Below are positions 32,090-45,400 of a stretch of 64,000 nt of DNA, piece after piece. Below the pieces are notes generated by a model that searched no databases, was not told where the DNA came from, and saw only the letters and a program-made list of their open reading frames with translations. The stretch spans positions 1,984,001 through 2,048,000 of the forward strand of contig BSYQ01000012.1 in NCBI GenBank assembly GCA_030272585.1, read 5' to 3'. The translations under genes and the position numbers were made by a program. The stretch is from Bryopsis sp. KO-2023. Taxonomy: Eukaryota; Chlorophyta; Ulvophyceae; Bryopsidales; Bryopsidaceae. Position 1 is the first letter of the stretch. Each line of letters opens with the position of its first letter.

Positions 32090-32240
32090 CCTGTCCTTCC
32101 CAAAACTGGTGGTGTGGGTTGGTTGTTGTGTATTTTTTTTTGGTTGAGAGTTGGTGGTGTGGGTTGGTTGTTGTTGATTTTTTTTGGTGTGAGTTGGTGG
32201 TGTGGGTTGTTGTGGATGGTGTGGTTTTTGTGTACGTATT
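32090..32240 (+). repeat. GT-rich imperfect tandem repeat
   Basis: About two and a half copies of a roughly 47-bp unit (GGTGGTGTGGGTTGGTTGTTG, then a T tract, then GTGAGAGTT). Low-complexity DNA; no coding value on either strand. Confidence 0.7.
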
Positions 32241-33499
32241 ACAAACTTCCAAGCATTAATTTTCGTGTTGATTTCATTTTTTATAGTTTGATGGAGTGCC
32301 TTTTTTCAATCATGGGTTCAGTTTTTTACAAAAGCAATTTGAGTTGTCGACGTTGTTTTAGCACACGTTTGTTTTCGTTAATCTTTTTGTTCTCGTTTGT
32401 TCTCAAGCATTTGTTGGTTTTTACATACAAGCAAGAATCTACCCTTCTTTGCTTCTTTTTCTCAAGACATCGGTAAGCTTACCCTCTGGTTGATGGGCAG
32501 TCCAAGAAAAATTTGTAACCAGAGTTCTCTCAAGAAACCTTTCAAAGCAAGAGAATTATTATTGGACCGCTTTAAAAAAACTCCGAGCAAAGATTTTGTT
32601 GGATCATTCCGAGCTCCCTTGTTATATGGGGTTTTGAGAAGCAAATGCACAAGCTTATCTTTTCAAAAAAGACTGAATCCAAGAAAGTATTCAAATTGTT
32701 TGAATAAGAAGCAGGTGATTCTGATTTGAAATCCCACAGTGTCAAAAAAAAATTCTCGGTCAAGTTTGAGGGTTCGATGACGTACGACGTGGCTAAGTTT
32801 GTGGTTGGGAGATGAATAATGGTTGATCAATGAGTCAAGGCTTTTTTGTTTCTTTCTTTTCGACCAACGATACAAGAGTCCCAACACAAAATGCCCGACC
32901 CGCTCGAAAAAAGCCACCTACACAAGACAAAGATCAACAAGCAGAGATTCTTGAAAAGCGTTTAGGGTCTGAATATCGAACAACAGGTTTTACCCACCCA
33001 AAGGGTAAGTATAAACAGTGAGAACAAACAGGCCCCACCTCTTCCCAGCAGAGGGGGGGGGGCGACACTAGTGTGACCGACAGACTCCACAGAAAATAAA
33101 AAACCAAAGGTTGATTAAACTAAATGTAATGCATTTCGCACCAAATTGGTGTGATCTCCCCTCACAAATAATATGAACAAAAAATACCGAGGTGGGCGGG
33201 CGGGAATAAAAAAAATATGAATAAACACAGTGGAGGTTTAAATAGGCACTCCAAATGTATCCAGTTCCTCCCAATACTATCCTGCACAGTAAAAAAAAAA
33301 TGGTTTGTTGGGCAGTAAAAGTGCAAAAATCACCCAGTACAATCATAAAACTGTATTGCAGAAGTTCCCACCCAAAAAACCATTTGTCTCCTTCCACCGA
33401 ACAATATGTACTAAACATAAATCAAGTGATTTCCCTTCGTCAACATGCATTGACCCCCTAACTGTTTGCTTCCTGCCAGCGAAAAGATTCGGCCCAACG

Positions 33500-33610
33500 C
33501 CTCCACACCTCCTAAGGTGCGTGGGGGGTGAAGGCCAGGAACGTCTACATGGTGCACCTTGAAAACCAGCTTTCGAACACTCTTTCAAAGTCGGGCTAAC
33601 GCCTGACCAT
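33500..33610 (+). repeat. Dispersed repeat, copy 1
   Basis: AAGGTGCG..., then TGGTGCACCTTGAAAACC, CTTTCGAACACTCTTT and GGCTAACGCCTGACC align over about 90 bp with 48047-48125. Unknown short interspersed family; no coding capacity. Confidence 0.5.
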
Positions 33611-34386
33611 CGGACTGACTTTTACTCTTCGTGCAAAGAGCGAAAGTCCTAGAAACACAGGCTTGATGAGTTTATCTGTTTCGCGTTACGTGCCGTTTTC
33701 TTGTTTTCTGCGGGCAACGAACACAAAACAAACATAAATTAAATTGTGGCAACAAACACAAAACAGAGGGGATCTTACATAAGGGAGTTTTGTTTTGTTA
33801 ATCGATATTTCATTTAATCGAAATATCGATTATATTCTTCAATCAATTCAAGAAGTGAACAGGAAGATGTTATTCTGATATGAGGTTTAAACCTCAAATT
33901 TCAACAGTTTTCTGCATTGTAGCATTGTGTTTGGATGGAGATGGTTTCGAATTTTATTCATGCAGCTCAGGGGATTTTTCTTCTGGTGTTTTTATCTGTG
34001 CACTTCTTTGGAAATCCTATTGTTCTGACACGCCCTCACCATGTACATTCAAAAATAAAAGGGAATCGAGATGAAAATCTTTCTTTGACCCTGCTCAAGA
34101 GCTATTCGTTTCTTGAGGTTCGAGTAGGCTGATTTTATTTTGAGTTTGGTTTCAATTTCGTCCAATCTGATGAAAAAACTAACTTAAAAATCACTGAATT
34201 CGAAACAAAATTATTAGCGCTTGCCAGCACCCCCCGTCACGACCCCTGACAATCTACGTTGCTTTTTTTTTTTCGCTTTTTGATTCCGAGCTTTTAACTA
34301 CCCCCAGAACATTCCTTCCAACAAAACAAACATAAATCTTGTGGTGCCTATGGCCACAGGTTCATGGTTCGCGTGTGGGGTTCTGG

Positions 34387-34605
34387 TCATCTCCTGGCCA
34401 CAACTCTCCTATCCTTTCTTCTTTCCCCCCAGAGGTCATCCTCAGGCATCTCGACGTCGCTGCGCTTCAACCCAATACGCTCGTGTGGAGCTAGGACCAT
34501 TTTGAACGTTGTGTGTTCCGTCGACTCCTGCATTCCATCGATACCATTCAGGCAATCGAACGACACGATAAAATCGACACCAATATTGAACGTGGAGCAT
34601 TCAAT
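34387..34605 (-). CDS. Possible exon, unknown protein
   Basis: Minus strand, preceded by a CCTTCCTGCTCAAG acceptor-like site and open to a stop. It reads ANLTIECSTFNIGVDFIVSF, then a charged tail ending RRVVARR. The alternating hydrophobic strands suggest a beta fold. No start codon and no partner exons were identified. Confidence 0.3.
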   Translation of the reverse strand: MECSTFNIGVDFIVSFDCLNGIDGMQESTEHTTFKMVLAPHERIGLKRSDVEMPEDDLWGERRKDRRVVARR

Positions 34606-35276
34606 GGTCAAGTTGGCTTGAGCAGGAAGGGGGTCACTACATCAGTTAACACAGCCTAGTCCTCGCAGAAGATTGAAACACCCCAAACTCCAAGTTACAT
34701 TTTAAGAGGTTTTATAAGAGATGGGATGTACCAGAGACTGGAACGTAGAGGTTGGACTGATACTAGTTTATCATGGGATGAAGAAAACTGAAAACAGAAT
34801 TTTGTTTTTCTATCCCCTTAGAAAACTTATTGATTTGGAATCTTGGCCCCCCCACATCGAAACTCGCAAGAAGTTTGCTGTCAGATACCGCAGTACAGGC
34901 ATGGTAAGGGGATCCAGCCACCCCTCAAGGAAAATCTACTTCCCCCTCCGTTGCTCCAACACCGCCCCATTCAAAAAAACATAAAGAACAAAACAAAGCA
35001 AAACCAATCGAGCAACAATTTCACATAAAGAAGGCGACAAGCTTTTATGGTGGAAAAATAATAAACGAGTCCAAAAGTCGGTGCCCAATCGTCCCGTAAG
35101 AAGATACCCCCCAAAAAATTACCTAGCCAACAAATAACAGTCAACGCTCCCAAGAAACCACCCAAACAACCAAAAAACAACGCTCATTATGAGGCTCCAA
35201 AGTCCACGGCCATCAAAAGCTCATTGACTCCGTTCATCAAAGGCACTTTCACAAGCTACACACAGAAGCCGCGCTA

Positions 35277-36047
35277 TCAAACTTGCTTGCCGCAGGATTC
35301 CTGCAGCGGGCTGCACACCGTTTTTGTGATGACCTCGAACGATTTCGCCCGTTGCTCTGCTGTTCGTTTCCTCGTCATTCTAATGGATGGAACAGCCGGT
35401 CGAGCAGGGGCTTTCTCCTTCTTTACCATATTTATCTTTGGCCCTGGTCGCGGCAGAGCTTCCACCACCTAAAAATCCAAGCGTCATTGGTCAATTTCGA
35501 ACGCGCGTGAATAGAATTGAGGCGAAAAAAAAGCTCATAAGAATATCACGAGTTTCCTTTCTTCTCACTTTTACATCCTTCCATGGCTTTGCCGCTGGCG
35601 CCAATTCGAGATGCTGGGAGCTCATCGTCAACTTTTTCAGTTTGTCCAAGAGCTCCCAGGTGTACCCCAACGCCTTCGTCCCAGACAAATGTTTTACGCC
35701 ACCATCGGGATGAGGTTCCACCGATGAAGATGAAGGAAGCTGTGGCACAGAGCTGAGAAAAACGAAATGTTTCGGCTGAGGTTTGACCGACGTTTTGAGG
35801 AAGGAAACATCCACATATGCTATTTCGCACACGACTGACGCAATTGTTGCGCCATAAAGATATGCAAGGAATCGTGCATGGACATTAGATGTTGTTTTCT
35901 TGGTGTTTCTTGGCACACCTGCCGGAGGAGGTCGTCAGCTGCTTTCTCTCCTGGCCTGCTGCCATCAGCTGAAGCATTTTTTCTGGTGACTCCAACGCCA
36001 AAGTCGGCTGCACAAGCACGACTGGTTAAGCTCGCGGAAGCACCCAT
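35277..36047 (-). CDS. Small N-terminally MGASAS protein, three exons
   Basis: Exons 36047-35919, 35739-35569 (or from 35775) and 35468-35277, all phase 0, giving 163 aa. The start MGASAS fits an N-myristoylation signal (Gly2, Ser6), so it may be membrane-attached. The middle has a Ser/Pro stretch and a helix (YTWELLDKLKKLTMSSQHLE). The last exon is basic (RMTRKRTAEQRAKS). Donors GTGTGC and GTGAGA; acceptors CACAG (or CCTCAG) and TTTTTAG. It lies just downstream of the coiled-coil gene on the same strand. No named family recognised. Confidence 0.6.
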
Positions 36048-36209
36048 GGTCAAGCAGAAACATGCGAACAAGGAACGATTTCCTACCTGATGCTTCCACG
36101 ATGCCTCAAGGCTGAAGTTCGATGCCTCGCCAGATTTCCTGGCAAAGCGCCGCCACAGAAAGTCAGTCTGCGACTGCCAGAATCCCAGGCATATACAGTG
36201 AAGAACACA

Positions 36210-37516
36210 CTATTTTTTTGGTGGGGATGGTGTTTCTATCTGGGAATGATTTGGAGCGTGCCTGGAGTCCTCGACAGCCTGGGCAAACTGATCGAGCCAG
36301 TCCTCCCGCACATCCATGCCAAGGTCCGTTAAACCTTTCAGCAGCTCGTTCTTTTTTACTGCCTGCACAAGAGTTACATTTGGAAACGTAGTGAGCACCT
36401 TCCCTCTTTTGATTTTTAGAGGCCCCAGACAATGCTTGCAAATTTCAAGTCTGCTTTTCTCCAAGAGTCAACCTTGTTCGAGAAGCCCTCCAGCAAGCCC
36501 AAAATATTTGATTTCAAGGCGTCCATTTGTTGCTCATATTCACCTTGCAGCTGCCGCTGGTTTGATTCCAGGTTCCCAACCTATTGTCAACGCGCGACGT
36601 TTTTAAACCAAGGAAACGATAAACCTTGCTTGCCAAAATCAAATCACCCCAAGAGTTGAAAAAGAAATGCATTAATGGGCAACTAATTCCATGCAAAAGC
36701 CGACCTGCTGCGTGAGTTGCGTGTTTGTCTCCACGAGCTGCGCCTTCTCGGTGCATAGTTCCCTTATTCTGGACTGCGACTCCAACAGCATCGATTTTTC
36801 CTTCTCCAGCTCATTTTGCAGGTTCTGCAAGCATTGCCAAGTTCAGCCACAGGGAAGAGAAGCACGCTCGTCGCTACTCCCTTTTCGAAACCTGCGACGG
36901 GTCGAACGCCCCCCTTGTTTGCTTGTTTAGCTTTATTCGCACCGACCTTGTACTCGTCATGTTCGGTCGTGTTTTCCGATATTTCCGAAAACCCACGACC
37001 CCGCGACTCCCGCGCCGCCTTTGAACGAACCCTAGCGCGCGACTGTTTTGCGCCAACTTTTTTCGCGCGCGGAATCCTGGTTTGGACGCCAGTGTCATCT
37101 CCGTCGACTGGAGTCGGACCGAAACAAAACATGGACTTCATGGTCGCGCTCTGTATCAGACGAATGGCGGGCGATCGAAGTGCAGTCGCCACCTAACTGG
37201 ACCATACATATCCCCTGTCCAAGGAAATCGATGACGTGTAGCCAAAACCAAAACCATGCCTCCGAGATGTCGAGCTATGGGTAGCGAAAGTCGCGCGCAG
37301 GAGAATCAGTTCCGACACAGCACAGTGTCGGTGCCAGCGAAATGCTGCTCTTGACTTCGCTCGATCAACACGCACGCGGGATATCGATGGCGGGCTTACA
37401 TCGACAAGCGTCGCCAATTCTCTGCGCTCTTCCTCCGAGATCCCTTGTTTGTGGAGCAGCTTCTTGACTTCGATGATTGCTGCCCCTCCGATGACCGACG
37501 CCAGGGCAAACATCAT
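36210..37516 (-). CDS. Coiled-coil protein with possible N-terminal membrane anchor
   Basis: Core exons 37141-36947 (or extended to 37192), 36824-36705, 36580-36473 and 36362-36210 join in phase 0 without a stop. Product: a basic Ser/Arg N-terminal part, a coiled coil (NLQNELEKEKSMLLESQSRI and on through TQLTQQ and NLESNQRQLQGEYEQQMD), and a C-terminal helix (ELLKGLTDLGMDVREDWLDQ) ending PSPPKK. An upstream exon 37516-37400 (MMFALASVIGGAAIIEVKK) with a GTAAGC donor can be spliced in frame to 37192, giving 247 aa with a hydrophobic anchor. Otherwise translation starts at the ATG at 37141 (181 aa). Function unknown; perhaps a tether or scaffold. Confidence 0.6.
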
Positions 37517-37918
37517 CGACGGAAGCGGGGGGCAGAGCTCAGCACCGACGTCTTGACGTCTTCGTCAAATGCGGCGACGATGTTTCTTGATGCCCTGGTC
37601 CACCTTTTCTGCGGCCTTGCCAGATATTGTGACGACTCTTGGCGATATCAAAACCAACTCAGTTATGAGCACCACGCCTTTTCAGGCGAACAACCTGATT
37701 TGTCAGTGTTCCGCTTGACGAGCAGGACGCGAAAAATCGGCGATGGCTTCAGTGATCAACGCAACTGGCAGCACGACGGACGTTGACTTTTCGTGGCAGT
37801 ACAGATTTCAACCACACAATTACATATGAATGATGTACATGCAAATATATCCCACGACGATGAGATGCAAAAAAAACAGAGCCAATGCACGGGTCCACCC
37901 AAACAACTGGATCTGCTT
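37517..37918 (-). other. Spacer between the coiled-coil and TMEM42-like genes
   Basis: Contains two short coherent minus-strand stretches (VVLPVALITEAIADFSRPAR near 37780-37690 and VVLITELVLISPRVVTISGK near 37660-37590). These could be decayed or unassigned exons; stops and missing splice signals kept me from calling a gene. Confidence 0.35.
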
Positions 37919-38963
37919 TCATTCTCTGTGAGTTTTTTGAGGTTTTGAATCGTCTTGGCCAGCGGCTGTGACCAGGATCGTTCCACAGAAAAGCAGCACT
38001 ATTCCACAGCACCAACTCCAGCTCAAGTCCTCAGAATAGGCAAAGTACCCCATCAACCCCTTCAGAAAAACCCCCACACCTCAAACGTAAAAATCATGCA
38101 TAAAAACTCATGCCTTGTTGAGAACGCGCAACCTACACAGCAGCTCAACCCGAAACTTGCATGCAGCCAGGAAGCCTGGATGTCATGAAGGTGTTTTTTC
38201 TGTTCAACTGGCGTGGGATGTCCCTTGCTTTCCACCCATAGCTGAGTTCAGCATCTGTGGCAAGGCTTTCTGAGAAGAAACTAAGTTTTTTTTTTTCTTC
38301 CCACAACTGGTGAAACTGAAACTGGTGGAGGGGTTGAGAAGAGCATGTACCGTCAAGGAAATGTTGGAAGCATTGCTGAGCACAGTGGCTTGCAGGGAAG
38401 GCAGAGACTGAAGGCTTCGCAAGTAGTTCGACAGCATGAATCCGTTCAACTGCGAAATAAACCCAAACACACCCACACAGAAACAAGAAATCTATAGTGT
38501 TTTCCCAGCTTCACCCCAAGCCAATCGACGGCCCTTGTCGCTCTCCCATCCAATTTGTCAAGAAAAAGAAACTGAAATGTGCTGTAGACGGCCCAGCATA
38601 CGATGCCAACTTGATTGCACAAGGCAAAATTAACCGAGTCTTGCCAGAAATGGAATGCATGACACCCCATTCATTACAGAAAAACACTGTGACTGGGTTG
38701 AAAGAAGCAACCTGCTGCTGGAAAGGAAATTGTGTTTTTTTGGAGGGTGTAGAACGATGGTTGTTCTGCTCATAACGCACATGCGAAACGCCTACCAGAA
38801 TCATAGCTCCATATGTGGCGAACCGCGCGAGCAAAAGTGCGTGGCTTTCCAGTTCGACATAGTGCTCGACGGTCCCCGCGAATTTCCCTGTGCAGCCCGC
38901 GAGCGCGCCGAACAGCCCAGCGAAACAAGCCGAAAGAATTGCGGAGCGATGCGGGGACACCAT
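37919..38963 (-). CDS. TMEM42-like multi-pass membrane protein
   Basis: Exons 38963-38796, 38449-38351 and 38059-37919 join in phase 0 to 135 aa. It matches the TMEM42/EamA-like pattern: helix 1 with CFAGLFGALAGCTGKFA, a second helix (ALLLARFATYGAMIL), the conserved SLPSLQATVLSNASN turn, GLMGYFAYSEDLSW (family pattern (L/F)xGxxL(Y/F)GE), and a last helix CCGIVLLFCGTILVT. A micro-exon between exons 1 and 2 is possible, since plant homologues have a CN pair there. Members are small drug/metabolite-transporter-type proteins of unknown substrate. It is divergent from the NT-C2 gene. Confidence 0.8.
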
Positions 38964-39499
38964 CACCCCACCCCCACAGAAGAAAAGAAACCCAACAGGA
39001 AAGAAACTGACGAGAACCTGCCAGATATTTGCACCACAGGATTGGAACTGAGGTGAGTGTGTCCCCACTCTTCTTGTTGGTGGGTTTGGGGAAATGACGT
39101 CATGAACAGAGATCAATTACGTAAGTGCGCATGCACCGCCCAAGCCCAGCATCAATGAGCCAACGCCAGAAAAGGAACTCGGCTGAATTGTTGGAAAGAA
39201 GAAACGCAAACGAGAGGTGGAAAGAACGCTCGATTTCGAGTTTCTGGCCAAGCGTACCTATCTGTCAGACTCGAACCGTTGGCTCCGCACAATATTCCCT
39301 GCGTCTTTTTTTTTTTCGTTTTGATTTTTTAGCCCCGTTACAGAAACCCGCCCGCTCAGACCTCCCTTCAGATATCGCTGACGCCGTTCACCTAGGGAAA
39401 AGGTAGAAAAAAAAAGAAATCCCCGAGTTGCTGCCGGGCGGGTTCGAAGCGGGATTCGCTGGCCGCGGATTAGATAGTTCGTTCGTGGAGTCCTGAGAG
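38964..39499. promoter_or_regulatory. Shared spacer between two divergent genes
   Basis: 536 bp between the starts of the TMEM42-like gene (minus) and the NT-C2 gene (plus), so both promoters should lie here. It contains a possible CRE-like TGACGTCA (39096-39103). No clear TATA box was seen. Confidence 0.45.
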
Positions 39500-42400
39500 A
39501 TGTTCTCGAAAATCAAGAAGCGGGCGAGTGCCGTCCGCTTCGCTTTTTCTTTCAAAGTGGGTACTCTGGCGCCTTGGCCCAACGGAAACAAATCCTGCGC
39601 GATCGGTTGGCAGAGGGGCTCTTCGGCCAAAAAACGTGGAGCGACGGAACCGCATCTGCCGGAGTTGGTCCCCGGGCAACTGGGGACCGCGGTCAAGTTC
39701 GACGAAGTGATTCAGTTGTCAGCGACGCTTTACATGGTAGGGCGCACTGAGAATCCCAGCTCGAAACGAAAAGGTGTCAGAATCTACTCAGCCTTCGTTT
39801 TGCTGAGGCCGCGGGGAGGCGCGGTCTCGAACTGAAGCCCCCCCCAAAAAAATAATAATTAAGAACCATGAAAATAGTAATGATGATGCTAAACGAAGTA
39901 GAATTAAAAAAAAAAAAACTAACTTGGAAAAAGCAAGTTGTGTTGTGTTTTTTCAAAAGGCTGCTGCACATTCAATAGAACAAAAAAAAAGAAAATCAAG
40001 GTTGGGCTGCTTGATTCTTTTTCCATCCCTAACCTCATTTAAAAAAAGATAAAGATAAAAAGGAAATAGCTCCTTCCCCACCAATGAACTGCCGAAAATT
40101 ATTTAAAAAATAGAAAGAAAAAAAAAACTGTTTCGCTTCGTAACACAAAATACCTTGCAGCACTATTCGCATGAATGATTTTCCATTTTCTTAATTTTCT
40201 CTTTTTTTTTCCCTTTTTTTTATATATATACTTTGTTCGTTCTAGGAAGGGGGTGCCAAAGCGAACCCCTCGGGGCCTTTCAAAAAGAAGTGTTTGATTT
40301 TCGCGGTCCTGGAAACTGATTCCAGAGGCCGACGGACCGAATCCTCCGGCCGGGTGGTGATCGACCTGGCCGAATTCGCATCCATTCAAAACGAAACCAC
40401 CAGGGAATTCCCGGTCGCTTGCAGCAAAACCATTCAAGCTGCCGTCGGGGAGCCCATCCTGGGGGTCACCGTCAGGTGAGTGTGTGTGTGTTGGGGGGGT
40501 TCTTTGCAGGAAATTCTTCCCCGGATTTTAGAACCGGTGGAGCATATTTCATTTACATTTTTTTGGAATATCAATGGGGAGGGGAGAGATGGGGGCCGCA
40601 CTCACTCAAAAGGCAATATGTAGAATTTTTATGTACGGATATATATATTGTAAGGCAGTTTTTGGATGTGGTTAGGTCTTCCTGGAAAGGGGCGTCTGGT
40701 CCTGGAAGCGGAGGCAGTTTTGCCAGTTCCCTCAGTTCGGATGCTACAGGTACAGGGGAAATACATCCACCGGGCTGCACTCGGCCTTGTGTAAAAATTA
40801 TTTCAATTCAAACATCCACCAGGGTCAATCGTTTCACATGTGGTGCTGCTCCCTAGCTATTTGCCTAAATTCTTGAGAAAAGAAATACAGACAAAATCCA
40901 ATCAATTCCATGTCTTCTGTCGAAAAACCATGCTGTATGGTGGAGGGAAAGATAAGGTGCAGGCGTAACCCAACCCGATGTTGAATTTCCCTCGTCCATT
41001 TTCGCATCATCCTGATTTTTTTTTTCATGCATGTGAATATATATATATCAGGGGGAACCTTGACTTCTCAACTGAGCTCTTTGATGCGGAGCGGCCAGCC
41101 GACCTCTCCTTCCCCCTTGCATGGCGGAATGACCGGCGATCAAATGGACGAATTACGGGCGTTCGACAGGCTGCGCACCATCAACGAATCCGAATCGGAA
41201 TATCGCACCCGAACATCCTCCAAAAGCGAAATCATGGTGCCCCCTCAAGTTCTGGAAGGGGTGGCGGAGGAGGCGGCGGCGGCGGCGGCTGGCCGATACG
41301 ATGATGATGGATTCATGGTGGACAGCGATGAGGAGGAGGTGGCGGCGCCGCCACCAAAGCAATCGAACAAAGATTCGCAGGTCCAGGTGTGTTCTGCTGT
41401 GTCAGCCTGTTTTGGGGGGAAGGAAAGGGGAGAGAAGTGGCTTGTAGTCATGATCGAACAGACCTTGTGTATGAATGTGGAGCTGGGGCTGGGGTTTTCC
41501 AAGGGGTTTCTCAAGATGGATGCGGACTTAGGAATAAACACCCACCCCCCACCCCCCCACACACACATATTCAGTGTTTTCCACTCAAGGCTATCTGAAG
41601 AAAAAACCACTGGTGTTTTGTGCTGAAAGGTTTTAAAAGAAAAAAACTCTCCCCCCTCCCGCCTCCATTTTGCTGTTCCCTTAATGCTTCCTCAGCAGCA
41701 AATCCTTTCATTCTTTGCCGACATTCCGCCGAAACCCAGCGTCCTGCCGTATCATCTTAGTGGATTTTTTTGGCTTTCTTTTTTTCGTCCCCTTGAGGTT
41801 CAGGCGATAGGGGGTGCCCCTCCGCCCTCGAAGGACTCCGATCGAATAAGCTCCTGGCTGTCCGCAGCGGAGAGGCAACCCGACTCCCCAGAAAATGTGG
41901 AAAATGGAAAAAATGCCAAACATGAGGATGAGGATCCGGCCGCCGGCCGCCCCGGAACCAGGAGTCCAGAATCAGAAAGCTACGATGATGCAGGGACAGG
42001 GTTGTCAGGATTGAGCACCCCTGCTAAATCTGGCGAGGAAATCATCGCCAGCCCCACGGTGTCGGAGGTATGCAAACTTTTCCTTCTATTTCGTTCCTTT
42101 TCTCCGTTTTTTTTTTTTTCATAACGTGTGGAAATGGATTTTTTTCGAATTTCAGCCGTCCAACGTTTCACCATTTCAGGGATTCCTCGCATTCCGTACG
42201 AGGTTTCTTTTTTGTCGAGGGAGAAACTATGTTCAACGCCACTGCTTCGTTGCGCAGGGTGGAGAAAACGGCAGCAGTGAACCCCCCCTTCCTAACCCTC
42301 CAGCACAAATGTCAGACACCCACGATCGGAGGTTTGCTAGGAGGCCGAATTCCGGCATCGCGTCAGACGAAGATCGATCGGCGGCACCTCCCCCCATAAG

Positions 42401-45400
42401 ACCTCATCGTGAAAATGATGATGCAAGAAACCTACAAACAGAAAACCCCGTTGCTAGTGCAAATGAGGAAAGACAAGAAGCTGAGCATGCGGGACTTCGG
42501 CCGTCGAAATCCTCCGGCCACGGTGCAAACCATGGGGAAGAGAGTGGTATCCCCAGAAGGTGGGTCGATTATTGTAGGTTTTTCTTTTTTCTTTTTGGAA
42601 GGGGGGGGGGTGTTGATACAGAACGCCCTTAAGGAATCCTTTTTGATGGTAGAAAGGGCTGTGAATGCGTGAAAAGAAAAAAGAAGACGTGGCTTTCTGA
42701 TGAAACTGGTCCGCAGTTCTTGGGGTGTGAAATTTGAATGCAGTCCATTTTGGGGATGTTGAAAAATTCTTCTGAGTGTTATGTTTTTTGGGGGGGCGAT
42801 TGCAGGTGGCGTCGAGTTCACGAGGAGCGGGCACTTCCTAAGGAAGCCATGCCAGGAAAAGATATCTCACCTTTCCTATCGCAGTCGCCCAAATCGCCCG
42901 ATAACACCCCATCATCAAAGTGCGTTGCCCAGCCCCCTCTTATCTTTCGATCAATGTCAGTTTTTTGTTGGTTTTTCGACAAGAATCTACATACATTTTC
43001 TCATGATAGAAAAAAATAACCAAGGGTCCAAAATGAGTGCGATTCCAATTGCACCCAGAAAGACGATTTGCGTTTTGTCTGCAGCAGGGAAAAGAAATGG
43101 TGTGTTGAGACCAGCTTGTAATTTTTGTACTTTTTTTTTTGCTTCTGGATTTTTAGATTAGAGAGCAGCCCCTTCGACGGAGATATTCAAAGCCAACTTC
43201 GAAACGCTGCTTTTTTGGAAGCTTCCGTCTACTTAGCCCGATCAGGTATGTTTTCTAAATCATTCACCGAAATGGCTATTTATATATCCCTTGTTCCAAT
43301 CTTGAAAAAGTGGGTTCCGTCTGGACGGGTATTCCATTAATTTTTTTATTTTATTTACTTATTTTCATTGTTTTGACTGTCAGGGCGATCTCAGTTCAAA
43401 TCTCGCAACACGCACGCCCCTGCCCGTCGTATCATTCGAACTTTGGCTGCTTTGGGTCCTGATCAAGGGGTGGCGGTCACGAAGGATGCCTTGCAAGCAA
43501 TAAGGTCCATGGTCAAAGGGTGCGGTGCCGACGTCTCAGGGATGGCATACTGGTGGTCGAATTGCGTTCACATGAGATTCCTGCTGCCACATGTGAGTGA
43601 GGGGTTTTAGGATCTCGTTTTCGGTTTTGTTTTTTTTTATATATAGGGGGAGAATATTTACATGTTCTGTGATGGTCGAGGATTTTTGTCAATGAATCTT
43701 CTGATAATAAATATAAATGAAAAAGAACTGGAAAAAAAGATGCATTGAGTGTGTGTGAAAAACGAATCTGGAAGGGTGGGTGAGTGGGTGGATCTTCGCA
43801 ATCAATTAAATAAATAAATCATTAAATTAATTTCAATGCATTTGGAATTATGTTCCGGAGGTTATTTCTAGACACATGTCCCCAAACTCCTTGGTAGCAT
43901 TAAGGTGTTCCCCCCCCTCCCCCCCCCAAAAAAAAAAAAAGAAAAGAAGTGAAACTGGAAAAAACAACAGGTTTAAAAAAAAAAAAATGATGAAAAAAAA
44001 ATTCAGAAAGATGCGATCCGATTTTGCCTTGTTCTGCTTTCGAGAGTTTTTTTGGTTTTTTTCAGGTGGCTTCGGGGGGTTCTCGAAGCGGCACCCCCAG
44101 GAAGAACAGCGTTCCAGTGAGGGAGAGTCACTGGGCCATGAAAGGAATCCTGCAAGTGCTGACAACGCTGGAAAAGGAAATCTACAATAGAATACAGCAA
44201 TACCTCTGGTGGAAAGTTTTGATGCCGCTCGTGGCCGACCAAGGTCGCAGGGGACGCGTAGGTGTTGTTGGCTTTTTCTCTAGCATTTTTATATGTATAT
44301 AGATATTCCTGTTTTTTCCCTCCCCCATCCTCCCCCCCCCTTCTGTTTTTTTTCTTTTTTTGGAGGGAAAAAAAATCGAAATTCTTTTGAGCTCCCCCCA
44401 TGTACCCCCAGACCCTCCCCCCAAAAAAAATCATATTGAAGATGATGGCAAACCTTTATGCAAAACCTGATGTAGTTTTGTAATGCTCCACTTTTAGGGG
44501 GGGGGCTCTAAATCAAACCTCAACCCAACATGCATCAGCTAAAGTGTTGACTTAAGTTTTTTCCACTAAAGATCTTCTTGGTAAATAACTTGAATAATGT
44601 GCATCCGAGAAAACCCCCTTTTTTTCCCCTCTACTTTCGTTATTTCTCACAGACAGATTTTTTTGTTTCTTTCTCACTGACAGATTTCTCCGGGCCGTGC
44701 CAAAAGCAATAACGAAATCGCGGTTCACCGATGGCTGGATGCCCTGCATGCCGTCTACGATCAGTTTCTGATGTCCCCCTCCGGCAAAGGCAACGAAGGC
44801 CATGTCTCCGTCCTCAAAACGCAAGTTTTGAGAAATTGCTGCCAGCGGATCGACGCGATGCTCTACCAAGAACTGACGCCAGGTTAGCACCTTTCCTTCT
44901 TTTCCTCTCTTCTTCCACCCCTCCCCCCCCCCCTGGAAAATAAATTAAATCAATAAAATTAGCAACTTTTCTTCCTAAAGGCAGTGCTTGCAGACCTCTT
45001 TATCCAAAAGGTAGCATAGGTCATTTGTTATTGCTGTGTTGGCTATGTTTTGAACTCGTGGGTGATTTGCAGTCCAGGGAGCAGATGGCTTTGGGGCCGC
45101 AAATCATAGCGATGCTTCCTTCGTGGACGAAATCCTGGGGGTAGACCCCGACAGTCTTCCCCCTTTGGACGATGCTGTGCTCCCATTCACAAGGTACACA
45201 CTCACACATTCACACCCCGATATGTCTATATTATTCACAAAAAGAAAAAGAAAGGTCCGCAAGCAAAACCTCAACACATCCTAACTTGACGATCGATATG
45301 TCTACCCCCACCCCACCCCCCAGAAAAGAAAAAGACTAATTCTCCCACTTTCTGCTCAAAGGAATTCTATCAGCCCCTCTCTGTAAATTCTTGAAATCAG

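Larger units (their letters stand above)
32241..35276. other. Gene-poor stretch
   Basis: Mostly AT-rich sequence without a convincing gene. It holds a dispersed repeat (33500-33610), a possible exon (34387-34605) and a poly-G run near 33052-33061. A basic open frame near 32490-32730 (SPRKICNQSSLKKPFKAREL) lacks splice or start support. Confidence 0.5.

Noticed and set aside
37445-37786. 113-aa plus-strand ORF
   Set aside because: Lies antisense to the first exon of the coiled-coil gene and its upstream region; no start context or domain.
38511-38795. Exon with LCNQVGIVCWAVYSTFQF between TMEM42-like exons 1 and 2
   Set aside because: Reading looks membrane-like, but no acceptor gives the phase needed; direct joining of the flanking exons matches the family better.
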